DNA from: Fusibacter ferrireducens
GTDB lineage: Bacteria; Bacillota; Clostridia; Peptostreptococcales; Acidaminobacteraceae
Assembly (NCBI RefSeq): GCF_015352425.1
Contig: NZ_JADKNH010000004.1
Span: forward strand, 268,013 to 332,012
Direction: 5' to 3'
Length of the DNA stretch: 64,000 nt
In this document: piece after piece, positions 52,269-61,936 of the stretch
Layout: every line of letters starts with the position of its first letter
Position numbering within the stretch: position 1 is the stretch's first letter
The notes under the pieces: generated by a model
What the model was told of the DNA's origin: nothing
The model's input: only the letters and a program-made list of their open reading frames with translations
Database searches by the model: none
Made by a program: the position numbers and the translations under genes

Positions 52269-53204
52269 ATGATGCTAGAAGTAAAAACACTCAAAAAAAA
52301 ATATGGTGAATTCACCGCTGTGGATGGCATATCACTTCATATAAACAAAGGGGAAGTTGTAGGGCTTTTAGGACCCAATGGTGCAGGTAAGTCCACAACG
52401 ATCTCCATGATCGCCACACTCTTTAAACCGAATTCAGGCGAAATCTTATTTGAGGGGGAGAATATCGTCAAGAATCCTAAAGTGATTCAACCCTTTATCG
52501 GCTATGTGCCTCAAGAGATTGCACTTTATGAAACGCTTTCAGGGTATGAAAATCTTAAATATTTTGGTGCACTATACGGCCTTAGCGGCAAGGCAATTAA
52601 AGAGCAAATTCAAAGAATTTCTAAAATTATCGGGATAGAAGATCGGCTTAAAGATCGGGTAAGCACTTATTCTGGAGGAATGAAAAGGAGAATCAACATA
52701 GGCGTGGGACTTCTTCACAATCCAAAGCTCGTCATTATGGATGAACCCACAGTGGGCATAGATCCTCAGTCTAGAAATCACATACTCGAAACGGTCAACA
52801 AATTAAAGTCAGAAGGCATTAGCGTGCTCTACACCAGCCACTATATGGAGGAAGTTGAGGCGATCTGCGAGCGCATCTACATCATGGATCATGGCAAGAT
52901 CATAGCAGACGGAACTCAGGAAGCACTGCTTGAACAGTCTAAAATACAAAGCGGCATGAAACTTAAATTTGAGAAGCCTGTGGCACAGATTGTAGATCAG
53001 ATTAAGGCAATGGCTTGGGTAACTCAGGTTCAAATTTTGGATGAATATGAAATGATTATACGTTCAAGTGGCAATGGCAGTAGTCATAAAGATATTCTCA
53101 ATGCGCTTATGGCCATGAATTCAGGACTCATATCATTTGATATTCAAAAACCGGACCTTGAACAGGTATTTTTACACATGACGGGTAGAGGGCTCAGAGA
53201 TTAG
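52269..53204 (+). CDS. ABC-2 exporter ATP-binding protein
   Basis: A 311-residue ATPase. Walker A GPNGAGKSTTISM, signature YSGGMKRRINIG, Walker B LVIMDEPTVGIDP, H-loop TSHYMEEVE. The C-terminal 80 residues form the usual DrrA/CcmA-type extension. AAAGGAG precedes ATG 52269. First of three exporter genes. Confidence 0.93.
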   Translation: MMLEVKTLKKKYGEFTAVDGISLHINKGEVVGLLGPNGAGKSTTISMIATLFKPNSGEILFEGENIVKNPKVIQPFIGYVPQEIALYETLSGYENLKYFGALYGLSGKAIKEQIQRISKIIGIEDRLKDRVSTYSGGMKRRINIGVGLLHNPKLVIMDEPTVGIDPQSRNHILETVNKLKSEGISVLYTSHYMEEVEAICERIYIMDHGKIIADGTQEALLEQSKIQSGMKLKFEKPVAQIVDQIKAMAWVTQVQILDEYEMIIRSSGNGSSHKDILNALMAMNSGLISFDIQKPDLEQVFLHMTGRGLRD

Positions 53205-53213
53205 GAGGAGAAA

Positions 53214-54554
53214 ATGATATTAAAAATGCTCAAAAAAGACATAGCAGTCCTCTTTTCTGAACGCAAAAGTCTAATAATCTTTATTATAATGCCTATTGTT
53301 TTAACCACGATTTTGAGTTTTTCACTTAAGGGCACTTTTCAAGAGACGGGCAAGTTTAATGCGTTTAAAGTAGCCATTGTCAAAGCCTATGATTCAGAAG
53401 AAGATCTCTCTTATTTCAGAACAAAGCTATCTGCATATGTGGATTTCGATAAAGTAATGGCAGATCAAAATAATATGGACTTTGAAAAAGTATTTTTTCA
53501 GGACTTTTTAGAAAATGAGGATGTCAAATCTATTATGACTAGTGTAGTGATGACAGACGAAGAAGCTCAAAAGGCACTTTTAAATGATGAAATTGTGGCT
53601 ATTTTTTACTTGCCGAAGGGCTTTATTTATAACCAACTCATCAATTTTACAATGCCCTATCGCAATGAAATTCAGATTAGAATGATTTCCAGCTCTGAAC
53701 ATCAATATGCATCTCAAATAGCAGAATCTGTCATGATGAGTTATTTTGATCTCATGAATGAAAAAGTGATTCAAAAAAATGTTTTTATAGAGGTTGGCGC
53801 ATCTTATTTGGATACTCAAGACCTTTTTGCTCATCTTGGAGAGATACTGGATAATCGTGTGGAAAATCCTAATTCGGGCAAAATGCAAGCGACAGCTGGC
53901 ATGCAGATTCAACATGAAACCATAAGCGGTGAAAAGGCAATCGACAGCTTTACTTACTACAGTATCGCTATGATGTCAATGTTCATACTCTATGCCTCTG
54001 GTTATGTGGGCAGAGCGCTTTTGAGAGAAAAGAAAATGCAAACCTTGAGTAGAGCCGCAGTAGCTGGTGTAACCAAGGTTAAAGTACTCGTCAGCAAATT
54101 CTTGATGACTCTGATTTTATGTATGGTTCAGATGTCGTTGCTCTTGATCTATGCCAAAATCGTTTTAAAAGTAGACTGGGAAAGACCTTTAATGATGGCA
54201 ATCGGTATTTTATTCAGTGCAATTGCAGTGAGTGGCTTAGGTATTTTCATAAGTGCCATTACATTGACACGGGATTCTTATAAAGTTGCCAATATATTTG
54301 AGACTGTATTGATTCATATATTTGCACTATTTGGCGGCAGTTATGTGCCGCTGGAAGTATTGCCGAGCATCGTTTCTAGAGTGAAGTTCATCGCTCTAAA
54401 CAGTGCGGTACTAGATTTGTTCTTGGGTATTTATAAGGGGGTTGAAATATCTAATCTCCTGCCGCAGATTGGCATGTTAACCTTTATAAGCATCCTATTT
54501 TCATCACTTGCAATTTGGATTGTCAGCAAGAGGGAGGCGCAAGATTATGCTTAG
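53214..54554 (+). CDS. ABC-2 exporter permease 1
   Basis: A 446-residue membrane protein of ABC2_membrane_3 type: first helix (about 20-40, LIIFIIMPIVLTTILSF), long outside domain (about 40-250), then five C-terminal helices (FTYYSIAMMSMFILYASG and on). AGGAGG precedes ATG 53214, 9 nt after the ATPase. It overlaps the second permease gene by 8 nt. Substrate (drug, peptide or lipid) not inferable. Confidence 0.9.
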   Translation: MILKMLKKDIAVLFSERKSLIIFIIMPIVLTTILSFSLKGTFQETGKFNAFKVAIVKAYDSEEDLSYFRTKLSAYVDFDKVMADQNNMDFEKVFFQDFLENEDVKSIMTSVVMTDEEAQKALLNDEIVAIFYLPKGFIYNQLINFTMPYRNEIQIRMISSSEHQYASQIAESVMMSYFDLMNEKVIQKNVFIEVGASYLDTQDLFAHLGEILDNRVENPNSGKMQATAGMQIQHETISGEKAIDSFTYYSIAMMSMFILYASGYVGRALLREKKMQTLSRAAVAGVTKVKVLVSKFLMTLILCMVQMSLLLIYAKIVLKVDWERPLMMAIGILFSAIAVSGLGIFISAITLTRDSYKVANIFETVLIHIFALFGGSYVPLEVLPSIVSRVKFIALNSAVLDLFLGIYKGVEISNLLPQIGMLTFISILFSSLAIWIVSKREAQDYA

Positions 54555-55689
54555 ACTTAAATTGAGACTTTTAAAAGACAATACTTCGCTGTATGTGATC
54601 ATGATTTTGATGAGCCTCTTGCTTACGGCAGTCTTTGGAAACGCTTTTAACGGCGACTATAAGGGGACAATATTTATAGAAGATACGACAAACAGTGTTG
54701 AAAATTCAGATTTGATTCATACCTTAGAGCAGGAAGGCAGTTTCGACATCAAGTTGGTTTCCCATGAAGAAGGACTGAAAAAAGTCTCTGGAAGAGAGGG
54801 GTTGATGTTCATACAACTGAGTGATGAAATCAAGATCTTTGAGCTGAAACCCACTGTGGAACGCTATCAAATTGAAAAGCTGCTAAATGATGCTGTGTCA
54901 TCGCGCAATACTTTAGAAGAATATTCGGAAAAGGTTTATCAGATTATTTCAGAGAACTCTGAAATTGCAGTGGATAAAGCGTCTCTGGTTCAAATGGTAA
55001 AAGTGAAAGTTAAAGTTTCTGAGAAAAATGATAAAGTGTTTACACTGGATCATCAGATCTTCAAAGCGGATCTGCTTTCAAATTTTGACGCCAAAATTCA
55101 CTATATGGTGGGCATGACTTTGTTCTTTGTAACTTATTCATTGCTCTTTACAGTGGGCGACTATTTAGAGGACAGACGATTGCACACGTTGGATCGGATG
55201 ATGGTGTCGCCGATATCCAGATTTCAGATTTTAACGGCAAATGTGATCCCTGCATTTTTGATTGGCGCTTTTCAGATTGTGGTGATGATCTTATGCGGTC
55301 AATATTTATTTGGCATCCAGTGGGGCACACAAGTGGGATTAATTCTCATCATAGGCATTATGTATATTTTTACGATGACTGCATTGAGTTTCTTCATTGT
55401 GAGTCTTGTGAAAAACATGTCTCAACTTGGAGCGATATCCCCCATTATATTGACAGGCATGGGGATGCTTGGCGGATGCATGTGGCCTCTGGAGATTATA
55501 AGTTCCAAAATGCTTCTTACCTTGGCGAACTTGACACCACATCGATGGGCAATTCATGGCATTGAAACGCTTATGATCACAGGACGTGCTTCTGAACAAA
55601 CGGTTATAGCTGTAGGCATCCTGTTTTTGATGGGCTGCGTTTATATGGTTTTAGCTGAACGCATGCTTGCCTATAAAATAAGTGATTAG
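54547..55689 (+). CDS. ABC-2 exporter permease 2
   Basis: A 380-residue protein from ATG 54547 (GGGAGGCG upstream; frame-extended start at 54508 rejected). Same layout as permease 1: one N-terminal helix, an outside domain, then five or six helices (VGMTLFFVTYSLLFTVG, LGAISPIILTGMGMLGG). Forms a heterodimeric exporter with permease 1. Confidence 0.9.
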   Translation: MLRLKLRLLKDNTSLYVIMILMSLLLTAVFGNAFNGDYKGTIFIEDTTNSVENSDLIHTLEQEGSFDIKLVSHEEGLKKVSGREGLMFIQLSDEIKIFELKPTVERYQIEKLLNDAVSSRNTLEEYSEKVYQIISENSEIAVDKASLVQMVKVKVKVSEKNDKVFTLDHQIFKADLLSNFDAKIHYMVGMTLFFVTYSLLFTVGDYLEDRRLHTLDRMMVSPISRFQILTANVIPAFLIGAFQIVVMILCGQYLFGIQWGTQVGLILIIGIMYIFTMTALSFFIVSLVKNMSQLGAISPIILTGMGMLGGCMWPLEIISSKMLLTLANLTPHRWAIHGIETLMITGRASEQTVIAVGILFLMGCVYMVLAERMLAYKISD

Positions 55690-55745
55690 ACACGCTTAGA
55701 TAACCGTATAAATAGAATAACAAGGTTATTTAGGAGGTGTGGTTT

Positions 55746-56150
55746 ATGTTTGAATCTATTGAAATCAAATCAAAAGAGAAAATTGAAATGATTGATATTA
55801 TGGATAGTATAAAAGAAGCCGTCACAAAGAGTGGTGTTAGACATGGCATTATTGTCGTATACGTGCCACATTCCACAGCGGGGATCACTGTCAATAAAAA
55901 TTACGACCCTGTAGTTGAAGAAGATATCATGAATAGAATGAATGAGCTGATTCCAAAGGATGGTCATTATCAACACATAGAAGGCAATTCAGCGGCACAT
56001 ATTAAGGCCTCTATATTTGGCAGTTCCGTCACTTTGATCATCAGCAATGGGCATATTGAGCTTGGTATGTTCCAGTCGGTATTCTTCTGTGAGTTCGATG
56101 GCCCGCGTAAACGCAAGTATTTCATAAAAATTATGAAAGATGAACACTAA
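55746..56150 (+). CDS. YjbQ family protein (UPF0047)
   Basis: A 134-residue protein. GGAGGTG fits ATG 55746. YjbQ signatures: VPHSTAGITVNKNYDP, HIEGNSAAHIKASIFG, LGMFQSVFFCEFDGPRKRK. Members can make thiamine phosphate weakly, but their main role is unsettled. It follows the exporter by 56 nt. Confidence 0.9.
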   Translation: MFESIEIKSKEKIEMIDIMDSIKEAVTKSGVRHGIIVVYVPHSTAGITVNKNYDPVVEEDIMNRMNELIPKDGHYQHIEGNSAAHIKASIFGSSVTLIISNGHIELGMFQSVFFCEFDGPRKRKYFIKIMKDEH

Positions 56151-56196
56151 ATTATGAACATTGAACCCCCAATATAAAAATATATAATCAAAATTG

Positions 56197-56219
56197 ACCA
56201 GCCACAGGCTGGTTTTTTT
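56197..56219 (+). terminator. Rho-independent terminator
   Basis: ACCAGCC-ACA-GGCTGGT followed by TTTTTT, 46 nt after the YjbQ stop. Confidence 0.9.
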
Positions 56220-56432
56220 ATGTGTGCTTTTAGCTAAAAGGACGTCGCTTCACAAAAGCATTTAGGAGGCCATTTTATTTATATCTTGCTGGAGTAAGCT
56301 GTTTAGATCGTTGACAAAGCGATTCTTCCTGCAATGGTAACAACAATTGTGCGTTGAATTCTAAGTAGGGGTTAGGTATAATTGAGAAAAGCCAATGGAT
56401 GACCGTGAAGAGATAAAGGAAGTTAGTCAAAT

Positions 56433-59207
56433 ATGAAAAAAGTGGATCAAATTTATGAGTATATGAAACAACATCATAATGAAGGCGTCACAGCATCTAA
56501 AATTGCTGAAGTGCTTGAACTCGATCGCACAAATGCCAGTCGTTATCTCAACTTGCTTTGCCAAGAGGGCAAGTTGACGAAACTTTCGGGACGACCTGTG
56601 AAGTATGTGTTGGTTGGCATGCAGCTTAATCAAGCGAGTGATGAGCGACAAGATGATAAAATACGTGAGTCCAAGAGCAAATCACCTCGCAGATTAGAAT
56701 CGCCCACTGTAGAGACGTCTAAGTTAAAATCAGAGCACAGTCTTTTGGGGCGAAAGTTTTCTCTGGATATGCTCATTGGCGCAAGTAAGAGTTTAAATGT
56801 CCCGATTCAACAGGCAAAGGCGGCGATTTTATATCCTCCAAGAGGGTTGCATACACTGATTTTAGGGGAAACAGGCGTCGGTAAATCCATGTTTGCAGAA
56901 CTCATGTATCAGTTTGCAAAGGAAGCACAGATGCTCAGTCCGGATGCGCCTTTTGTACGATTCAACTGTGCGGACTATGGTGAAAATCCGCAACTGCTCA
57001 TGGCTCAAATCTTTGGCGTGAAAAAGGGCGCGTACACAGGTGCTGAGAAGGATCGCGATGGTCTTTTAAAGAAAGCAGATCATGGAATTCTTTTTTTAGA
57101 TGAGGTCCATAGACTTTCCAACCAAGGTCAAGAAATGCTGTTTACCTTCATCGATAAGGGGCAGTTCAGTAGATTAGGGGATAGTGAAGAAAGGCAAACA
57201 GCGGATGTTCAAATTATAGCGGCAACCACCGAAGAACCTGAATCTGCATTGCTTAAAACATTTACGAGACGCATCCCAATGACGATTAAATTACCACCTC
57301 TCAAAGAACGTGGGCTTAAAGATCGTTATAAGCTCATAGAAAATTTTATCAAAGAGGAGTCCAAACGGCTTTCCAAGAGTATTTATATTAACAGAAATGC
57401 ACTTGAATCCATGTTGCTCTATGAGTGCCCAAGCAATATAGGGCAACTTAAAAGCGATATTCAATTGGCATGTGCAAAAGCTTTTCTCAACTTTAAGTCT
57501 CAACGTAAAAATTATATTTTAATAGAGCAATCGGATTTGCCGCAACAAGTTAAAAAAGGGTCTATGAAAATTAAAGAACATCGACAAAAACTTGAAAAAT
57601 TGCTCAAGCATCAAGAAGATATCTATAAATTTTATTATGATGAAGAAGAGACCTACCTCAATGAGGGTGCGCTTAGAGAACCGCACTTTTATGAAAGTAT
57701 TGAAAACCGTCTTGAAGCGCTCAGAGCAGAGGGCAAAACAGAAGAAGAGATCACTCAAATTATGAGTCTCGATATTGAATTGCACTTTCAAAAATATATC
57801 GTAGAAATTCCAGAGCAATATAAAAAAGAAGAAATCGGCAAGGTTGTTGACAGTGAAATTGTGGATATCACAGGAGAAATTTTGACTTATGCACAGGAAC
57901 GACTTGACAAAATCTATGATGAAAAAATCTATTTTGGTTTAGCACTTCATCTACAGGGCAGCATAGAGAGGATTAGAAGCCATCAATCAATTTATCACCC
58001 TAAGCTCAATGTGATTCGAGTCAATTATCCAGATGAGTTTGTGGTGGCAATGGAAGTTGCCAAAAGAATTGATCAGGCTTTTGAAATCGAAACCCCACTG
58101 GATGAGATTGGCTATCTCGCCATGTTTTTATCATCTAATCCCTATACGATGGAAGGTGAGCCAGAAGATTTAGTGGGGATATTGTTGATCATGCACGGCA
58201 ATTCCACAGCAACGAGTATGGCTCAGGTTGTAAATGATCTTGTGGGTATAGAACATTGCGAAGCGTTGGATATGCCCCTGAGTATGCGGCCAGAAGCAAT
58301 GTATGAAATGGCAAAAAAAAGAATTGAGAAGATCAACAATGGGCGTGGTGTACTGATTTTAGTGGATATGGGCTCGTTGACGAGTTTTGGAGATATGATC
58401 TACGAAGAAAAGGGCATTCTCACCAAAACACTGGATAAAGCCAGCACGCCGATGGTGCTAGATGCCTGCCGAAAAGCCGTTTTGGGAAGGGATCTTATAG
58501 AGATTTACAATTCGTGTTTAGATCTGAGTGGAACGGTGGTTAAGGCGCGTGAAAATCCAAAAAAACCTTTGATTATCACAGCATGTTTTACCGGAGAAGG
58601 TGCAAGTGAAAAATTGAGGCAGATTATTGAAGAGCATCTTGAACTGGATGATATCTATCAGGTCATCAGCCTCAACTTAATAGATCGACGCGAGTTTGTC
58701 AGCATGCTCGATTTCTATAAAGAGGCTTATGACGTGCTTGCTATTGTGGGAACCGTTGAAATAGAAGTGGATGGCATTCCTTATATTTCTGCTGTGGATT
58801 TACTCTCAGGTGCAGGGATCGATGTGCTCAAAAAAATTATAGAGCGAGAAGATTTGTTTTATAGAATTGAACAGTCGTTGGGAGCGCACATTAAATCGGT
58901 GAACAGTACCAGCCTGTTGAGTCAAGTGAGACATTTTATAGATCGTACAGAAAAAGTTTTGAAGATCAACCTCCATCAAGATGTGAAAGTGGGTATTGCA
59001 CTACATCTGAGTTTTCTAGTGGATAATTTAATACAGAAAATTGTGATGAATCCCAAGAAAGAACTGAATGACTTCATGGCTCAATATTCTCTTGAAATAG
59101 AGCTTGTACGCAATGAATTGAGAGCAATTGAGCAAGCCTATGAGGTTCGATTTTCCACAAGCGATCAAACTTATATTTTAAAGATGTTTTTAGCAAATAA
59201 CGAGTGA
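56433..59207 (+). CDS. LevR-type sigma-54 activator with EIIA and PRD domains
   Basis: A 924-residue regulator. N-terminal winged HTH (VTASKIAEVLELDRTNASRY), AAA+ domain (about 110-350; Walker A GETGVGKS, sigma-54 loop GAYTGA, Walker B GILFLDEVHRL), PRD1 (about 460-570), EIIA-Man-like domain (about 575-710; His in LIMHGNSTATS), PRD2 (about 810-924). Such proteins are usually controlled by PTS phosphorylation and activate mannose-class PTS operons; no PTS genes are visible here. The nearest sigma-54 promoter (59986-60003) drives a TTT transporter, its likely target. Confidence 0.93.
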   Translation: MKKVDQIYEYMKQHHNEGVTASKIAEVLELDRTNASRYLNLLCQEGKLTKLSGRPVKYVLVGMQLNQASDERQDDKIRESKSKSPRRLESPTVETSKLKSEHSLLGRKFSLDMLIGASKSLNVPIQQAKAAILYPPRGLHTLILGETGVGKSMFAELMYQFAKEAQMLSPDAPFVRFNCADYGENPQLLMAQIFGVKKGAYTGAEKDRDGLLKKADHGILFLDEVHRLSNQGQEMLFTFIDKGQFSRLGDSEERQTADVQIIAATTEEPESALLKTFTRRIPMTIKLPPLKERGLKDRYKLIENFIKEESKRLSKSIYINRNALESMLLYECPSNIGQLKSDIQLACAKAFLNFKSQRKNYILIEQSDLPQQVKKGSMKIKEHRQKLEKLLKHQEDIYKFYYDEEETYLNEGALREPHFYESIENRLEALRAEGKTEEEITQIMSLDIELHFQKYIVEIPEQYKKEEIGKVVDSEIVDITGEILTYAQERLDKIYDEKIYFGLALHLQGSIERIRSHQSIYHPKLNVIRVNYPDEFVVAMEVAKRIDQAFEIETPLDEIGYLAMFLSSNPYTMEGEPEDLVGILLIMHGNSTATSMAQVVNDLVGIEHCEALDMPLSMRPEAMYEMAKKRIEKINNGRGVLILVDMGSLTSFGDMIYEEKGILTKTLDKASTPMVLDACRKAVLGRDLIEIYNSCLDLSGTVVKARENPKKPLIITACFTGEGASEKLRQIIEEHLELDDIYQVISLNLIDRREFVSMLDFYKEAYDVLAIVGTVEIEVDGIPYISAVDLLSGAGIDVLKKIIEREDLFYRIEQSLGAHIKSVNSTSLLSQVRHFIDRTEKVLKINLHQDVKVGIALHLSFLVDNLIQKIVMNPKKELNDFMAQYSLEIELVRNELRAIEQAYEVRFSTSDQTYILKMFLANNE

Positions 59208-59220
59208 AAGGGAGTGCCTC

Positions 59221-59309
59221 ACCCCAATATCGGCCCGCTCCACTATATACCCAAAGGGCTAGAGTCCTCGGCAGGTACCGCGGATAGCTTTTTAGATGTG
59301 TATTGGGGT
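59221..59309 (+). terminator. Long-loop hairpin after the LevR-type gene
   Basis: ACCCCAATA (59221-59229) and TATTGGGGT (59301-59309), followed by TTTTG, enclose 71 nt with further short helices. It could terminate the activator gene; architecture similar to 2347-2422. Confidence 0.5.
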
Positions 59310-59379
59310 TTTGTGTTTGGTGGAGTCTTGGATATGAAATAGATGTATATAATGAAACGGGAGAGTAATTTGTTGCGGG

Positions 59380-59670
59380 ATGAGGGCAGGATGGAAGGAC
59401 TTTGATTACGAGGGTCAGCAATTTGAAGATTTTTTTACAAATATTATGATTAAAGGTAACTCTAATTTTTCACCAGTAAAGTCTTATGGAAATATTGGAG
59501 ATAGACAAAAGGATGGATTTGATAAATATAAAGGTATTTCCACACCAATTCATCAAAAAATATTAGAATTAAGAAAACAGTTTTCCAATGTTGAATTTGC
59601 AATTTTTCCTTCAAATAAACTTGAAGATAAGTTCCTTATTTTGATCAGAAAATTGAACTCTGTCCTGTAA
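59380..59670 (+). pseudogene. Truncated defence-type nuclease fragment
   Basis: A 96-codon frame. The N-terminal part (DFDYEGQQFEDFFTNIMIKG, then YGNIGDRQKDGFDKYKGI) resembles the start of large ABC-three-component/restriction-like proteins, which continue with YYQVYAPE. Here the sequence jumps to ISTPIHQKILELRKQF with an unrelated end, so an internal deletion is likely. No ribosome binding site. Confidence 0.4.
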
Positions 59671-59880
59671 TTATGCAGATTATGAGTGTCAAAATTGGAA
59701 ATCCAATTTTGAATCTTTAGAGAAAAATGGTAAAGATAATTTGACCGATAATCCGTCCTAAAATGCTATGATATATATAGGCCTTTTTAGGGCGGTTTTC
59801 AATGTATGGATGATGTCTCATAAATAGATATTTAGAAAAGGCCTTTGTTAAAGTATTGCTTAAAACTTAAAAAGTATGTC

Positions 59881-59972
59881 AACAATGAAATCTTTTTGGT
59901 TTCATTGTTGAAGTCACAATGATATAAAATTAACATGAGTTTTCTTGGAATGCATTAAAATCAATACATTCC
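59881..59972. promoter_or_regulatory. Two inverted repeats upstream of the TTT promoter (candidate activator sites)
   Basis: AACAATGAAA (59881-59890) with TTTCATTGTT (59900-59909), and GGAATGCATT (59947-59956) with AATACATTCC (59963-59972, one mismatch). They lie about 80 and 15 nt upstream of the -24 box, and the first is at a typical enhancer distance. The first has no following T run, arguing against a terminator. Confidence 0.55.
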
Positions 59973-59985
59973 TTTAGAACCCTAA

Positions 59986-60003
59986 TTGGCATCAATTTTG
60001 CAA
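59986..60003 (+). promoter_or_regulatory. Sigma-54 promoter of the TTT operon
   Basis: TTGGCATCAATTTTGCAA with GG at 59988-59989 and GC at 60000-60001, exactly 10 nt apart, near-perfect consensus. It shares TTGGCATCA with the TAXI promoter at 6097. It implies a leader of about 220 nt before the tctC start. Confidence 0.88.
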
Positions 60004-60235
60004 CTATTAAAGATAACTAATGTGAAAGGGGGAATTCAATAGCTCAATTATTGAGTAATATTGCACAATTTATGGTAAAGGTAATAAGTGACGCAATTTA
60101 CGACTTAGTTATAATAATTTGATTTATGATTAAGTATAATTTTAATCCCGCTGGAATTTCAAGTATGCTATTGAAAAAGTTTGCTAATGCGGGCACTTAA
60201 CGATGGAGTATACAAAATATAAGGAGAGGTTTATT

Positions 60236-61264
60236 ATGGGTAAAATGTTTAATAAAAAATTCTTGGTTCTATTCCTAGCTCTTGTAATGATGTCAGTTAC
60301 TGCTTGTGGTCAAGAAACAACAGAAAAAGAAAATGAGGCACCAGCAGCTGCAGACAATACAAATAATCAGGCAGCAGCAAGCACTGCATCTGAGGCGGAT
60401 GATTGGCCAAGCCAACCAATAAATATTATGGTACCTGCTTCAGCAGGCGGTGGAACAGACATTTTTTCTAGAACTTTAGGGGAGTTTATTACAGAAGAAA
60501 CGGGTGCTCCAGTGGTTATAACAAATCAATCAGGATTAGCAGGATATGAAATGGTTCGTACACAAGATCCAAATGGTTACAATTATGCAATGGCGATTAC
60601 AGGTCTATTAATCTCCAAAGCACAAGGCGATTTGGACTATGGTCATGAGGCATATGATCCAGTTGGAATGATCAGTGCAGAAACTTCAACAGGAATTATC
60701 GTTCGTGCGGACTCTCCTTACCAAACAGTAGAGGATCTTTTTAATGCAATTAAAGCGGATCCTCAATCTGTAGTAGGTGGTATTTCAATGACAGGTTATC
60801 CATACCTTTACATGCTTGCGATTGAAGATGCCCTTGATATAGATCTATACTGCGTAGATGCAGGTAACTCCGCAGAACGTAACACAGCATTATTAGGCGA
60901 ACAAGTAGACTATATTATCTCAAATGCAGCTGTTACAAAACCTTATCTTGAGTCAGGCGATTTTAAATATCTAGGAATTGCAGCGAAGGAGAGAAATGCT
61001 TTCATTCCGGATGTGCCAACATTTACTGAATTAGGCTATGATTTAGTATTCCCGGGCCAAGCTATTTATTTAGTGGCACCTAAAGGCACTGACCCAGAAG
61101 TTATTGAAAAATTCAATGGCGTATTAGATAAAATATTAGCAAGAGAAGATTTTATAGAAAAAATGACCAGTATGAGCTTCGGTGTGGTGAAAGGTATATC
61201 TGTTCAGGAAACATTAGACGAACTTAACGATGCGGCAGCGACTTTTGAAAAATATACAAAGTAA
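60236..61264 (+). CDS. Tripartite tricarboxylate transporter receptor TctC-like lipoprotein
   Basis: A 342-residue receptor. AAGGAGAGG fits ATG 60236 (an in-frame start at 60203 is rejected). Lipobox VTAC (Cys24), an Ala/Asn/Glu-rich linker, then the Bug/TctC fold: WPSQPINIMVPASAGGGTDI, VVITNQSGLAGYEMVRTQD, IPDVPTFTELGYD. Binds a carboxylate outside the cell. It is expressed strongly relative to tctBA, perhaps helped by the 120-nt gap that follows. Confidence 0.95.
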   Translation: MGKMFNKKFLVLFLALVMMSVTACGQETTEKENEAPAAADNTNNQAAASTASEADDWPSQPINIMVPASAGGGTDIFSRTLGEFITEETGAPVVITNQSGLAGYEMVRTQDPNGYNYAMAITGLLISKAQGDLDYGHEAYDPVGMISAETSTGIIVRADSPYQTVEDLFNAIKADPQSVVGGISMTGYPYLYMLAIEDALDIDLYCVDAGNSAERNTALLGEQVDYIISNAAVTKPYLESGDFKYLGIAAKERNAFIPDVPTFTELGYDLVFPGQAIYLVAPKGTDPEVIEKFNGVLDKILAREDFIEKMTSMSFGVVKGISVQETLDELNDAAATFEKYTK

Positions 61265-61387
61265 ACATTTTAATTGAACGAAAATAAGTCTTAAAGAGGC
61301 GTTATAATTCATAAAATATCCTACAAGAGTTGTAATTGTAGGATGTTTTATGGTTACGCGTAATTATTATTTTTGGAGGTCTAATTT

Positions 61388-61936
61388 ATGACAAAAAAAA
61401 TCGATGTATTTATCAGTTTAATCATCCGCGGTTTTTATACGTATAGTGACATAGTGCTTGGTTTTATTATAGTAGCAGTGTCAGCGGGATTATATATGAA
61501 TACAAGTCATTTAAAGGTATCAGCTCAGTCAATTACCCCGATGGATAGTGCACAGTTCGTACCCAAACTAACATTTGGTATACTGATTTTTTTAGGCATT
61601 ATAATATTACTTCAAGGTGTTAAAAAGATTAAAGAAAATAAAAAAGCTTTACCAGAAGGAGAACAGTTAATTGCTGCTATTATTGGTTTTAAACGTGCAA
61701 CAATTGCTTTGACTAGTATTGCTTTATTTATACTCCTAATGACTCGAATTAGTTTTATAATTGCAGCAATTTTATATTTGATGTTTAATATGTACTTTAT
61801 GGTGGAACGTAGAGGCTGGAAACATAAAACGTATTTTATTACTGCAGTGATTGTTTCAATATCATTATATTATCTGTTTAATCGGTTCATTTATGTCAAA
61901 CTGCCACTTGGTTTCTTGAAAGGGGTGATCGGATAA
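61388..61936 (+). CDS. Tripartite tricarboxylate transporter small subunit TctB-like
   Basis: A 182-residue protein with four membrane segments (SDIVLGFIIVAVSAGLYM; FVPKLTFGILIFLGIIILL; ATIALTSIALFILLM; a long final pair). GGAGGTCTAATTT precedes ATG 61388. It overlaps tctA at TAATG. Confidence 0.92.
   Translation: MTKKIDVFISLIIRGFYTYSDIVLGFIIVAVSAGLYMNTSHLKVSAQSITPMDSAQFVPKLTFGILIFLGIIILLQGVKKIKENKKALPEGEQLIAAIIGFKRATIALTSIALFILLMTRISFIIAAILYLMFNMYFMVERRGWKHKTYFITAVIVSISLYYLFNRFIYVKLPLGFLKGVIG

Noticed and set aside
59074-59421. Minus-strand 115-residue frame
   Set aside because: Overlaps the 3' end of the LevR-type gene and a hairpin; proline/serine/threonine-rich composition typical of shadows.
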